Shown here: positions 35,511-44,487 of the stretch, piece by piece
How the letters are laid out: the number at the start of each line of letters is the position of its first letter
Position numbering within the stretch: position 1 is the first letter of the stretch
NCBI GenBank assembly: GCA_040779335.1
Contig: JBFONV010000002.1
Span: 372,001-436,000 of the forward strand
Length of the DNA stretch: 64,000 nucleotides
Direction of reading: 5' to 3'
Source of the DNA: JBFONV01 sp040779335
GTDB taxonomy: Bacteria > Pseudomonadota > Gammaproteobacteria > Enterobacterales > Alteromonadaceae
Notes under the pieces: model-generated
Told to the model about the DNA's origin: nothing
The model's input: only the letters and a program-made list of their open reading frames with translations
Databases searched by the model: none
Made by a program: the position numbers and the translations under genes

Positions 35511-35738
35511 TTGACGTCAACGAATACCGTTATTGACCCATATACTTGTCCGCTATGTAAACAGCAGAATGAATGCCTAAATTTATCGACAGCAGATGTC
35601 GACAAAGCCTGTTGGTGTAATGATCCAACCATAAAGTTTCCAGCGGAGTTATTACAAAAAGTAGCCGAGGAAGCTCAAGGGAAAGCCTGTATCTGTAAGG
35701 CTTGCGCGCTGGCTTACCAAGCAAAAGAGAACGTATAA
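35511..35738 (+). CDS. Cysteine-rich CWC-family protein
   Basis: 75 residues from a TTG start with AGGA upstream. Cysteines are arranged as CPLCKQQNEC, ACWCND, ACICKAC, the pattern of the Cys_rich_CWC family, which probably binds a metal. No function is established. It is followed by a membrane-protein gene 49 bases on, perhaps in one operon that continues to the beta-lactamase. Confidence 0.85.
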   Translation: MTSTNTVIDPYTCPLCKQQNECLNLSTADVDKACWCNDPTIKFPAELLQKVAEEAQGKACICKACALAYQAKENV

Positions 35739-35787
35739 AAAAGGCTCGTTAAGACCTTAAAAAGATAATTAGGAGTTACCTTAAACA

Positions 35788-36213
35788 ATGAACATTTTTT
35801 TAATTATTGCTGGCACCTTTAGCCTAGTTGCCGCGCTGCTGCATGTTGGTTGTATCTATTTTGGTGCGCCTTGGTATCGATTTTTTGGTGCTGGCGAGCA
35901 CATGGCCCAGCTTGCCGAGCAAGGTAGTTTTCAACCGACAATGATTACTAGTGCAATTGTTCTGGTACTGTCTATCTGGTCACTATATGCATTTTCGGCG
36001 GCAGGCATTATTTTGCGTCTTCCCTTATTGCGCATAGGGCTTATCTTAATCACGGCTATTTATTTAATACGTGGGGTTGCCGGTCTATTTTTAATGATGT
36101 CGCCAATGGGGCGAAGTCCTGAGTTTTGGTTGTGGAGTTCCATCATTTGCTTATCAATTGGTGTCATACACCTCATTGGTTTAAAACAGCAATGGGCAAG
36201 TTTATCAACATAG
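35788..36213 (+). CDS. Small four-helix membrane protein
   Basis: 141 residues with about four hydrophobic helices (3-25, 49-71, 76-100, 113-134). A conserved-looking stretch, FGAPWYRFFGAGEHMAQL, follows the first helix. Homologues are common as hypothetical proteins in Alteromonadales, in my judgement; no function is known. AGGAG lies 12 bases before the ATG. The beta-lactamase gene starts 46 bases later. Confidence 0.78.
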   Translation: MNIFLIIAGTFSLVAALLHVGCIYFGAPWYRFFGAGEHMAQLAEQGSFQPTMITSAIVLVLSIWSLYAFSAAGIILRLPLLRIGLILITAIYLIRGVAGLFLMMSPMGRSPEFWLWSSIICLSIGVIHLIGLKQQWASLST

Positions 36214-36259
36214 CCTTGTTGTTACTTGCTCATATGATAATAAAAACCAGAGAATTAAC

Positions 36260-37045
36260 ATGAAATCATTGATCCTATTTATATTCAGCGTCCTTTCTTT
36301 AGTCTGCACAACGTTGCATGCCGACGATGATATTTCGTCCTTGGTAAATCAGCATAAATTGGACGCCACAGTGATCATCACCTCACTGAATCGAGATATA
36401 GAATATATTCATAACCCAAAGCGTTTGCATCAACGCTTTTTTCCAGCATCAACTTTTAAGTTATTTAACACCTTAGTAGCCCTTGAAGAAAAGGTTATTA
36501 GCAATGAGCACGAAATAATAAAATGGGATGGAAAAGACCGAGGCTGGGAGCAATGGAATAAAGATCAAACCCTCGCCAGCGCTTTGGCCTATTCTTGCGT
36601 TTGGTGCTATCAAAAATTCGCCCAAGTTATCGGCGATAAAAAGTATCATCACTACTTTAAACTCATTGGTTACGGCAACAATAAAACCGGCGAAGACATT
36701 ACCACTTTCTGGTTGCAGGGCGACTTAGCCATTTCCGCCAATGAACAAATAGATTTTCTGATCAAGCTTTACAATGAACAACTCCCTTTTGCGCCCAAAA
36801 ACATGCAACGACTAAAGAAAATAATGACCGTTGAACAAACGGATGACTATGTTTTAAAAGCTAAAACAGGCTGGAGTAACGACATCGGTTGGTATGTTGG
36901 TTATATAGAAACTAACACTCAACCATATTTTTTCGCCACCAATATGAAAATCAATCACAAGTCAGAGCTAGCATTGAGAAAGCAAATTATCATCGAATCA
37001 TTGCGGGCAAAAGGAATTATTTTGGTTACTGAGCCACATCAGTAA
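36260..37045 (+). CDS. Class D (OXA-type) beta-lactamase
   Basis: 261 residues with a signal peptide ending near TTLHA|DD. All class D motifs are visible: nucleophile Ser64 with Lys67 (STFK; this lysine is usually carboxylated), Ser112-Cys-Val114 (SxV), YGN at 138-140, the tryptophan of FWLQG (Trp151) that stabilises the carboxylysine, and KTG at 202-204. The SxV motif continues as SCVWCYQ, which differs from the SxVP(V/I)YQ sequence I know from common OXA enzymes. It should hydrolyse penicillins in the periplasm; the spectrum cannot be read. No mobile element, integron site or resistance gene is near, so this looks like a resident chromosomal gene. Confidence 0.92.
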   Translation: MKSLILFIFSVLSLVCTTLHADDDISSLVNQHKLDATVIITSLNRDIEYIHNPKRLHQRFFPASTFKLFNTLVALEEKVISNEHEIIKWDGKDRGWEQWNKDQTLASALAYSCVWCYQKFAQVIGDKKYHHYFKLIGYGNNKTGEDITTFWLQGDLAISANEQIDFLIKLYNEQLPFAPKNMQRLKKIMTVEQTDDYVLKAKTGWSNDIGWYVGYIETNTQPYFFATNMKINHKSELALRKQIIIESLRAKGIILVTEPHQ

Positions 37046-37128
37046 TATCCAAGTCTTACTGAAAAATATCAATATGCCCTATCTAATACCCTGATGTTAT
37101 GGGATATTAATTCGAATTATTTAAGCTT

Positions 37129-37356
37129 ATGGCACAGACATTACAACGAAGTCTCTATCATAAGCTGTTAAGTGGCATTACGGAGTATCAAACTATCCAG
37201 CACAAAATGTTCAAATTCATGATGGAAAACAACCCTGATTTAGCTGCAATTTTTCATAATCATATTGATGTGATTTTGAAAGAAAAGGTTGAGGAAATTA
37301 ATGAATTAGATACTTTATCGGACGAGGATAAAGTATTTTGGACAAATAGCATTTGA
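37129..37356 (+). CDS. Small hypothetical protein
   Basis: 75 residues, helical and charged (EKVEEINELDTLSDEDKVF), no signal peptide, no known motif. The ATG has no strong ribosome site. The coding style looks real, but support is moderate. Confidence 0.55.
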   Translation: MAQTLQRSLYHKLLSGITEYQTIQHKMFKFMMENNPDLAAIFHNHIDVILKEKVEEINELDTLSDEDKVFWTNSI

Positions 37357-37485
37357 CGTTACTTATTCGTCGCTTGTTTTAGCAAAGATTTCTTTGACTA
37401 CTAATGAACATCGCAATTTTGTCAGTAAGTCACTCAACCTTAACATTTCGACCAAGTACATATAACTTTAAAAGGATTATTTAGA

Positions 37486-37968
37486 GTGTCACATACTGTT
37501 GATGCACAACAAAAAACCAAGCTATCAATAACCTTAAACAAACTTGTACTACTGACTTTTTTACTGATGATTGCTTATTTTGGTTATGGAAGATATGAGG
37601 CGCACAAAGCCGAACAAGCACAAGCCTCGGTATTGATTTTAACTCCTCAAATTAATGATATTTATTTTTTAGATATGAGACTGCTCGGTGATACTTTAGA
37701 GCGTAAACACAAATACAAATTAGCGAAAGTGGTACGTGTTTCTGGTGATAATATCGCGATAGTGTATGGAAGGTTTTCTTATCAATGGCAATATTCTGTG
37801 GTCAATAGCATTCAGCATGGTGATTTAAGTAACAATGATTATTTTAAGCTAATACCCGATTATATTTCCTTGAGTAAAATTAAAGAAATGAAGAAGAATG
37901 AGGTCATTTATTTAGTGAAAAGACCGATTCAAAATAAACTCTATGGTGGCTTAGTAAGTCTTAGATAG
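37486..37968 (+). CDS. Small membrane-anchored protein of unknown function
   Basis: 160 residues from a GTG start with AAAGGATT upstream. One membrane helix (about 20-38, LVLLTFLLMIAYFGYG) and then a soluble, probably periplasmic domain with basic residues. I do not recognise the family. Its stop codon lies at the junction of the first and second units of the 14-bp tandem repeat, and the first unit encodes the last residues (VSLR). Confidence 0.7.
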   Translation: MSHTVDAQQKTKLSITLNKLVLLTFLLMIAYFGYGRYEAHKAEQAQASVLILTPQINDIYFLDMRLLGDTLERKHKYKLAKVVRVSGDNIAIVYGRFSYQWQYSVVNSIQHGDLSNNDYFKLIPDYISLSKIKEMKKNEVIYLVKRPIQNKLYGGLVSLR

Positions 37969-38021
37969 TAAGTCCTAGATAGTTAGTCTTAGTTAGTTAA
38001 CCTCAGATAGTCAGGCTAACT
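37952..38021. repeat. Five-unit 14-bp imperfect tandem repeat
   Basis: Units: TAGTAAGTCTTAGA, TAGTAAGTCCTAGA, TAGTTAGTCTTAGT, TAGTTAACCTCAGA, TAGTCAGGCTAACT. The array begins inside the 3' end of the upstream gene, supplies its stop codon and decays toward argR. The last units form a hairpin. Confidence 0.85.
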
Positions 38022-38024
38022 AAC
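37992..38024. terminator. Hairpin between convergent genes, built from the tandem repeat
   Basis: GTTAGTTAACCT (37992-38003) pairs with AGGCTAACTAAC (38013-38024) with one mismatch, loop CAGATAGTC. There is no T run, so terminator function is only probable; the site is 2 bases past the argR stop. Confidence 0.5.
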
Positions 38025-38026
38025 CG

Positions 38027-38506
38027 CTAATGATTACTATTTACGTCTAACATTTCTTTAATAGAATCAGTAATTTCATCGATACGGTTTACGTCAACTG
38101 GAGCGATAAAAATAGTATCGTCCCCCGCTAATGTGCCTAAAATACCAGAAGACTCACCCATACTGTCTAGCATTCTAGAAATAAGCGGTGCGCCGCCAAT
38201 GCCGGTTTTCAAAATAATCTGCATGTTGTTGTGCTTAACACTCATCACCACTGATTGAATGGCTTGCTTTGATTTAGGCACCGCGAGTTCGTCAGGCAAA
38301 ATATACACCATTTGACTTGAGGCATTACGGGTTTTTACCGCGCCTAATTTTGATAATAACCGAGAAATTTTCGCTTGCGACATATTAACAAAGCCCTGCG
38401 TTGATAAGGCTTCGGCCAATTCGCTTTGTGAACCGTACTGCTGCGCTTTTAGCAAAGATTTAAATGCTAAAATCAAGTCAGATTCATTCTTTTTTCGGTT
38501 TGTCAT
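38027..38506 (-). CDS. argR: ArgR, arginine repressor
   Basis: 159 residues. The N-terminal winged helix (SQSELAEALSTQGFVNMSQAKISRLLSKLG) binds ARG boxes. The C-terminal domain has the arginine-binding GTLAGDDTIFIAP motif that also forms the hexamer. Arginine-dependent repressor of arginine synthesis genes (family knowledge). In many gammaproteobacteria argR neighbours mdh; here mdh is absent. No clear ARG box was found in the short upstream region. Confidence 0.95.
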   Translation of the reverse strand: MTNRKKNESDLILAFKSLLKAQQYGSQSELAEALSTQGFVNMSQAKISRLLSKLGAVKTRNASSQMVYILPDELAVPKSKQAIQSVVMSVKHNNMQIILKTGIGGAPLISRMLDSMGESSGILGTLAGDDTIFIAPVDVNRIDEITDSIKEMLDVNSNH

Positions 38507-38550
38507 GGCAAATTGCTCAGTAATAATGTTAATTCTCCGCTATTGTAAAT

Positions 38551-38576
38551 AAAAAAGGCTACACAAGCAGCCTTTT
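38551..38576 (-). terminator. Terminator after the acyltransferase gene
   Basis: On the minus strand AAAAGGCT, loop GCTTGTGT, AGCCTTTTTT: an 8-bp stem followed by six T. It separates the acyltransferase/E1 operon from argR. Confidence 0.85.
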
Positions 38577-38613
38577 CCTTCTGCAAGATTTTACGACGAT
38601 GAAAACGTCGCTA

Positions 38614-39669
38614 TTATTTCGCTACCACTTGTTTTCTCTGCTCTTCAATCCCCATGGCTAAAATGTAGGGATCCGCCTTTTGTTTGGCAATAAAGTCGCT
38701 TTTTTCACTTAACCCTAACCACTGATGTTTGATCAAGCACTGGGCCACTGCTCCACCTAAGGTTGCCCCAGGTCCTAAAATGATCAACTTATCAGGGGCA
38801 TACTCTTTAATCGCCACTTCAATCGCTTTACTAAAGTTATAAGCATCGGTGACTTGGGTGCCTAAGGTGTAATCGTAAAGTTTGTTAGTATCGCAACTAT
38901 AAGGCTGCCAAACTTGCCCTAAACCATCAATCAGCGGCAATTTAGGAGCTTCAAACAGCTCACTCGACAATATCGATTTAGCTTTAGTGGAAATGTCTTT
39001 TAATAGTGGTGTATGAAACGCCGCATGGTTAAACAGGTTCATCGGGTACCTGTCTTGCACCATAGGAAGTTTTTGCTCTAAGGCTTTTAGGCCGGATTTA
39101 TTGCCACCAAAGACAAGATAACCGCCCAAATAAATAGAAATATACACTTCGTTTTCAGGGGCTTGATTAACCTCTGCTAACCATTGCTTAATTTGCGTAA
39201 CAGTTTCGCTATTTTCTCGCCATTGCTCGTCGGTAATGGGATAAATCATTTGCCCGCCAATCACACCATCGGTCATCATCGAGCCCATGGTATTGATCAA
39301 TTCTATCGAGGCCTTCGCATCAAGTGCGCCAGCAACGGCTAACGCAATATACCAACCCATAGAATTACCCGTTACCGCAACCACATCGTACTCGTCACGA
39401 TTAATTGATTGGTAGTCGGCCAAGGCGCAGGCATAAATTAATGCTGAGGCATTTTCTCCGGCCGTATGCAGGCGCATATTGTATTGTTCCATACCATCAA
39501 GTTCAGCAATACTTACTTGCCCTTGTGATTGTCGATAGTTATCGACCACTGAAACAATCTCGGTTTTATCTGCATGTAAACGCTGCAAATAGCCCAATTC
39601 TTCTTTATTGTACGTTCCACGCCCCGGGCAAATAACCACAGCGCGTTTTTTTTGGCTTACATTATTCAT
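38614..39669 (-). CDS. FabD-like acyltransferase-domain protein
   Basis: 351 residues of the malonyl-CoA:ACP transacylase fold. The nucleophile elbow is GNSMG with Ser103, where FabD has GHSxG. A later His (FNHAAFHTPLL) fits the catalytic His. The LILGPGATLGG segment near the end is also seen in the family. No ACP or other fatty-acid genes are near. It follows the fused E1 gene by 18 bases in one operon. A role in acyl transfer from a branched or keto-acid-derived acyl-CoA is possible (inference). Confidence 0.82.
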   Translation of the reverse strand: MNNVSQKKRAVVICPGRGTYNKEELGYLQRLHADKTEIVSVVDNYRQSQGQVSIAELDGMEQYNMRLHTAGENASALIYACALADYQSINRDEYDVVAVTGNSMGWYIALAVAGALDAKASIELINTMGSMMTDGVIGGQMIYPITDEQWRENSETVTQIKQWLAEVNQAPENEVYISIYLGGYLVFGGNKSGLKALEQKLPMVQDRYPMNLFNHAAFHTPLLKDISTKAKSILSSELFEAPKLPLIDGLGQVWQPYSCDTNKLYDYTLGTQVTDAYNFSKAIEVAIKEYAPDKLIILGPGATLGGAVAQCLIKHQWLGLSEKSDFIAKQKADPYILAMGIEEQRKQVVAK

Positions 39670-39687
39670 AATTTATCTCACGCGACC

Positions 39688-41946
39688 TTATTTGCTCGAT
39701 GCTAACTTAACTTGTTGATCAACTGCTGTGCCTTGCAATAACGCGTTGGCCGCCTCAACAATGCCATTTGCAGATGGCAATACGTGATAAGCCGCGGCGC
39801 CAAGCGGAATAAAGCTGTCTTGTGCGGTAATTCGGCTCATATTTGGCATTTGTTTATCGCTGCCAGCATACACTTCATGAACCAAGGTCATTAACGCTTC
39901 ACTGATCGATGCGGTTTGACGACATTCATCGACGATCAGCACGTTTTCACATTGTTTCACTTGCTCAATAATGCCTTGTTCATCTAACGGCGCTAACCAA
40001 CGCAGATCAATAACCCGACAACTTACGCCCTGCTCTGCCAGTGTTTTTTCTGCCTGTCGAGATAAGAAATAACCGTTACCGTAGGTCAAAATACACAAAG
40101 ATTTACCTTCACCAAATACCGATATTTTTTGATTAACCTCGGCGATAGCATCTTTTGGTGGCACATAATCAGAGGTCCACAAGCCATCGCCCTCTTCATG
40201 CAAATCTTTAGTCATATAAAGCGCGATAGGCTCAAGAAAAATCACCAATCGCTGCTGCTCTTGTGCCAGTTTTACACAACTTCTCATCATCTCAACCGCA
40301 TCAGCACCGTTCGATGGACAGGCAATGATTAACCCGGGGATATCTCTAAAAACAGCAAACGAGTTGTCGTTATGAAAATGACCACCGAAACCTTTTTGAT
40401 AGGCCAGCCCAGCAATGCGAATAACCATAGGGTTGGTAAACTGACCATTTGAGAAAAACGGCAAGGTAGCCGCTTCGCCACGAATTTGATCTTCTGCGTT
40501 ATGCACATAGGCTAAAAACTGAATTTCTGGAATAGGTAAAAAGCCGTTATGGGCCATACCAATCGCGGTACCAAGAATAGACTGTTCATCGAGCAAAGTA
40601 TTAATAACTCGATTTTCGCCAAAGCGATCACATAGTTTTGCGGTGACGTTGTAAACCCCACCTTTTTTACCAATATCTTCGCCGCACATAACAATATTTT
40701 GATGCTCAGCCATTAAATCGAGTAAGGCCCAGTTCAATAATTTTGCAAGATGCTGCTTTTTACTCAAATTGTGTTTTTCATGAGCAAACAAGGCACTACG
40801 GGTGTCGTCATCAACCGCATGTTGATGCTTAACAACACGAGCAGGCGGCACAATACTTTGCATAACTTGCTCAGCCGTTTCGAGTTTAGGTTTTAATGCT
40901 GCAACGTCAGCCACTTGCGCGACTCTGCTTTCGACACTGGTATAAATATCGATAATTTGTTCAGCAGTTAAAATGTTGTTTTCCAGTAATATACGGGCGC
41001 TATGCAGCAATGGATCTTGAAATTCTGTCGCTTCAATGTCAGCCATTTTACGATAGACAAACTCGGCATCAGAACCAGCGTGGCCTAGCAATCGTACCGT
41101 TCTAACGTGTAAAAACACCGGCTTGCGCTGCACTCTGGCAATATATTCTGCTTGCTTGGCGGTTTGATAGGTATCAAGTATGTTTAAGCCATCACAATAT
41201 AGATAAGTGATCCCCGCTCTATTTTGATAATTTGCCGCAATCCAACCGTGTGGAGTCGAAGTAGAAATACCAATACCATTATCTTCACAAATATAGACAA
41301 TAGGCATGGGAATAGATTGATACGCTGCCCAAGCCGTACTGTTAATTGCGCCTTGCGTGGTGGAATGATTTGACGATGCATCACCAAAATTACAAATAAC
41401 AATACTGTCGTCAGGCATTTCAGCGTCCATCTGTAAACGCTTTGCTAAGTCGACACTAAACGCCGCGCCCATAGCCTTTGGCAAATGCGATGCAATGGTA
41501 CTGGTTTGCGGTGGAATCGCTAAGGTTTTACTGCCCAAAACTTTATGTCGCCCGCCAGAGATTGGATCATCTTGAGAGGCAGAAAACGATAACAACATGT
41601 CATAGATCGGCGTTTGCCCGGGTATTTGTTTGCTGCGCTGAATAACAAAGGCACCGCTGCGATAATGTAAAAACGCCATGTCACTTGGCCTGAACGCTTT
41701 GGCATACGCGGCATTGCCTTCATGACCTGAGCTGCCAATGGTATAAAAACTCTTACCTTGCTTTTGCATCACCCGAGATTGTAAATCTAAATGACGACTC
41801 ATGACTTGGGTTTCAAATAGGTCGACAACTTCTTGCGCGCTTAAACCGACCGCCTCTGGCGTGAGTGAACAGTTCGAGGTCGGTAAGGTACCGCTGCGAA
41901 CAAAGTTGATAAAATTTTCTTTGACCAATTGATTACGATCTGACAT
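39688..41946 (-). CDS. Fused E1 alpha/beta of a 2-oxoacid dehydrogenase (TPP enzyme)
   Basis: 752 residues. The first half (about 25-360) is an E1 alpha domain with the thiamine-diphosphate motif NFGDASSNHST ... YICEDN. The second half (about 400-740) is an E1 beta domain, with MCGEDIGKKGGVYNVT, DEQSILGTAIGMA and the C-terminal transketolase domain. Most branched-chain E1 enzymes are two proteins, so this is a natural fusion. No E2 or E3 gene is near, so the complex would need partners from elsewhere. It shares an operon with the FabD-like gene. Confidence 0.9.
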   Translation of the reverse strand: MSDRNQLVKENFINFVRSGTLPTSNCSLTPEAVGLSAQEVVDLFETQVMSRHLDLQSRVMQKQGKSFYTIGSSGHEGNAAYAKAFRPSDMAFLHYRSGAFVIQRSKQIPGQTPIYDMLLSFSASQDDPISGGRHKVLGSKTLAIPPQTSTIASHLPKAMGAAFSVDLAKRLQMDAEMPDDSIVICNFGDASSNHSTTQGAINSTAWAAYQSIPMPIVYICEDNGIGISTSTPHGWIAANYQNRAGITYLYCDGLNILDTYQTAKQAEYIARVQRKPVFLHVRTVRLLGHAGSDAEFVYRKMADIEATEFQDPLLHSARILLENNILTAEQIIDIYTSVESRVAQVADVAALKPKLETAEQVMQSIVPPARVVKHQHAVDDDTRSALFAHEKHNLSKKQHLAKLLNWALLDLMAEHQNIVMCGEDIGKKGGVYNVTAKLCDRFGENRVINTLLDEQSILGTAIGMAHNGFLPIPEIQFLAYVHNAEDQIRGEAATLPFFSNGQFTNPMVIRIAGLAYQKGFGGHFHNDNSFAVFRDIPGLIIACPSNGADAVEMMRSCVKLAQEQQRLVIFLEPIALYMTKDLHEEGDGLWTSDYVPPKDAIAEVNQKISVFGEGKSLCILTYGNGYFLSRQAEKTLAEQGVSCRVIDLRWLAPLDEQGIIEQVKQCENVLIVDECRQTASISEALMTLVHEVYAGSDKQMPNMSRITAQDSFIPLGAAAYHVLPSANGIVEAANALLQGTAVDQQVKLASSK

Positions 41947-42026
41947 TGGGTTTCCACTTTATTTTCTGCTTACTTATCAGTGACAAACAAGCTGTATTGT
42001 TATTTTCAACCAACAACATTTAAGAT

Positions 42027-42064
42027 AAAAAAACGCCGAATCTACCCGAGTAAATTCAGCGTTT
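42027..42064 (-). terminator. Terminator after gcdH
   Basis: Read on the minus strand, AAACGCTGAATTTAC (42064-42050) pairs over 15 positions with GTAGATTCGGCGTTT (42045-42031) using two G-T wobbles, loop TCGG, then a T run. On the plus strand the wobbles become mismatches, so the terminator is strand-specific and serves gcdH. Confidence 0.85.
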
Positions 42065-42105
42065 GTTTTATAAAGTATGCATCTTAATTAGTTACCAAGG
42101 CGTTT

Positions 42106-43305
42106 TTAATAAAAAGCCTGTAAACCTGTTTGCGCACGCCCTAAGATCAATGCGTGCACGTCATGCGTACCTTCATAAGTATTAACCGCTTCCAGGTTCA
42201 TCACATGACGAATAATATGGAATTCATCACTAATACCGTTACCACCGTGCATATCACGGGCAGTGCGTGCAATTTCCAACGCTTTGCCACAAGAATTGCG
42301 TTTTACAATTGATATGGCTTCAGGTGCTAAATCACCTGAGTCCATTAATCGACCCACTTGTAAACAAGCAAATAAGCCAGTTGTAATTTCAGTTTGCATG
42401 TCAGCTAATTTTTTCTGAATGAGCTGAGTAGCGGCTAAAGGACGACCAAACTGTTCGCGATCTAAAGTGTATTGACGAGCACCATGCCAACAAAACTCTG
42501 CCGCACCTAACGCGCCCCAAGCAATGCCATAACGAGCCTTATTCAAACAACCAAATGGACCTGATAAACCTTTTACGTTCGGCAACATATTTTCAGCAGG
42601 AACAAAAACATTATCCATAACGATTTCACCCGTTATTGACGCTCTTAATGAAAACTTACCTTCAATTTTAGGAGCACTTAACCCTTCCATGCCTTTTTCA
42701 AGAATAAAGCCACGGATGACACCATCTAGTTTTGCCCAAACAATAAAGATGTCGGCAACAGGTGAGTTAGTGATCCACATTTTGGTGCCGGTTAAACGAT
42801 AGCCACCATCAACTTCAACGGCTTTTGACGCCATGCTCGCAGGATCTGATCCCGAATTCGGCTCAGTCAAACCAAAACAGCCAATATATTCACCCGTCGC
42901 TAATTTCGGTAAATATTTCATGCGTTGTTCTTCGCTACCATAAGCATAAATAGGGTGCATAACTAAAGATGATTGCACACTCATCGCACTACGATAGCCA
43001 CTATCAACTCGTTCAACTTCACGCGCTACTAGGCCATAAACCACGTAGTTTACGCCGGCACAGCCATATTTTTCTGGGATAGTCGCCCCCAATAAACCTA
43101 ACTCGCCTAATTCACGCATAATTTCTACGTCAAAATGTTCATTGCGGTTGGCCTCAAGCACTCTTGGCATGAGTTTTTCTTGGCAATATTGATAGGCGCT
43201 GTCGCGGATCATTCTTTCTTCTTCTGATAATAAAGAATCCAATAACAACGGATCTTGCCAGTTAAACGATGGACGTTTGCTTGATTGAGCGGTTGAATTC
43301 GACAT
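42106..43305 (-). CDS. gcdH: Glutaryl-CoA dehydrogenase
   Basis: 399 residues from the ATG at 43305 (AAGGTG 9 bases upstream; a GTG four codons earlier overlaps that site). Acyl-CoA dehydrogenase fold: FGLTEPNSGSDP, MWITNSP, and the C-terminal NLEAVNTYEGTHDVHALILGRAQTG. Glu378 in TYEGTHD is the catalytic base. It converts glutaryl-CoA to crotonyl-CoA with decarboxylation, in lysine, tryptophan and hydroxylysine breakdown. It faces a LysR gene across a short region with an inverted repeat. Confidence 0.93.
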   Translation of the reverse strand: MSNSTAQSSKRPSFNWQDPLLLDSLLSEEERMIRDSAYQYCQEKLMPRVLEANRNEHFDVEIMRELGELGLLGATIPEKYGCAGVNYVVYGLVAREVERVDSGYRSAMSVQSSLVMHPIYAYGSEEQRMKYLPKLATGEYIGCFGLTEPNSGSDPASMASKAVEVDGGYRLTGTKMWITNSPVADIFIVWAKLDGVIRGFILEKGMEGLSAPKIEGKFSLRASITGEIVMDNVFVPAENMLPNVKGLSGPFGCLNKARYGIAWGALGAAEFCWHGARQYTLDREQFGRPLAATQLIQKKLADMQTEITTGLFACLQVGRLMDSGDLAPEAISIVKRNSCGKALEIARTARDMHGGNGISDEFHIIRHVMNLEAVNTYEGTHDVHALILGRAQTGLQAFY

Positions 43306-43400
43306 GTGTAAAAGCACCTTTAGTAAATAATGAGTTATTGCATATTTTCCGATAATAGATAAAACTTAGCCAAAGTTAAAATATTTATTTTCTTTAGCAT

Positions 43401-43419
43401 GTATAGATTTTACCTATAC
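43401..43419. promoter_or_regulatory. LysR-type operator between gcdH and its LysR gene
   Basis: Perfect inverted repeat GTATAG, 7 bases, CTATAC, of the T-N11-A form. It lies 31 bases before the LysR start and about 96 before gcdH, as expected for a shared autoregulatory and activation site. Confidence 0.65.
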
Positions 43420-43449
43420 CCATTTTAAACCTTGATAGGCAAGTAAACA

Positions 43450-44280
43450 GTGGATTTAAAAAACTTACATTACTTCGTTTCGGTCTATGAAAAACAAAGT
43501 TTTAGTGCTGCGGCTAAAACTTGCTTTATCGCTCAGCCGTCAATATCGGCAGCTATTCATCAGTTAGAGCAATCACTAGACACTTCGCTTTTTATTCGCC
43601 ACGCCCGAGGCGTTACGCCTACAGACACTGGCGAACGACTGTATCCGTTAGCGAAACAACTGCTGGGACAAGCGGATGCCATCAAAAATGTTTTTACCGA
43701 TCAAAGCATCAAAAAACCGTTTTATTTAGGGGTTACTCGCGGTTTAGGTGTTGAACGTATGTCAGCGTTACTCAAAGATTTCACTTCAGCACAAGAATTG
43801 ATGGAACTAACCCTAGTGCCGCACCATGAAGCTTGCGATGCACGCATTATTATCAAAGAAGAACTGCGAGAAACCGAAAGTTTTGTCCCGCTTTGGCAAG
43901 AAGAATACTTACTGGCGCTGCCTTATAATCATGTACTCGCTATCAACGATTCTATTTCGATGAGCGATTTAGATGGTCTGCCTTTTATTAAACGTAGCCC
44001 TTGTAATGCGTGGGATAGTTTAAATGACACGCTAACCTTAGCAGGTATCACCTTAGACATACGGGCAAAAATTCAAACCATAGATTACGCGCTTGGTCTA
44101 GTACATGCTGGTTTAGGAGCCGCATTGGTTCCCGCCTCTCCCGAAATCCTGAAAAAATTTGAAATCGTATTTTTACCTATCGATGGTATACGGTTGGTTC
44201 GAGAGGTCGTGTTTGCTTATCAACAATCATCAGACATTGTCGAAACCTTAAAGCAATTAGTCATTAAGCATCGACAGTAA
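43450..44280 (+). CDS. LysR-family regulator, probable regulator of gcdH
   Basis: 276 residues from a GTG start. The N-terminal winged helix is typical (MDLKNLHYFVSVYEKQSFSAAA, QPSISAAIHQLE). The effector domain (about 90-270) is of ordinary LysR length. Divergent placement from gcdH suggests it senses a glutarate-type metabolite and controls gcdH (inference, in line with the known GcdR arrangement). Confidence 0.9.
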   Translation: MDLKNLHYFVSVYEKQSFSAAAKTCFIAQPSISAAIHQLEQSLDTSLFIRHARGVTPTDTGERLYPLAKQLLGQADAIKNVFTDQSIKKPFYLGVTRGLGVERMSALLKDFTSAQELMELTLVPHHEACDARIIIKEELRETESFVPLWQEEYLLALPYNHVLAINDSISMSDLDGLPFIKRSPCNAWDSLNDTLTLAGITLDIRAKIQTIDYALGLVHAGLGAALVPASPEILKKFEIVFLPIDGIRLVREVVFAYQQSSDIVETLKQLVIKHRQ

Positions 44281-44313
44281 TGTTATTTATTAACCGCTAA
44301 CTGACATCTGCTT

Positions 44314-44369
44314 GATAGAGAAATTTCCTGATTATGCATAGACACCCAAAGAATAATTCTCTATCTTTT
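44314..44369 (+). terminator. Possible weak terminator after the LysR gene
   Basis: GATAGAGAA (44314-44322) and TTCTCTATC (44357-44365) are complementary, followed by TTTT. The loop is long (34 bases), so confidence is low. Confidence 0.35.
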
Positions 44370-44487
44370 GCAGTCAAACAAACATAAGCAAGCTAAAACA
44401 AACGAAAGCATTGTCAGATATTAAGTCGATAATTAGCGCGCTTGTTCACCCTAATAACGAATCTATCTTGAGTGATAACCCATAAAT

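Noticed and set aside
36260..37045. Beta-lactamase as part of an integron or mobile cassette
   Set aside because: No integrase, attC-like site, transposase or flanking repeat is visible.
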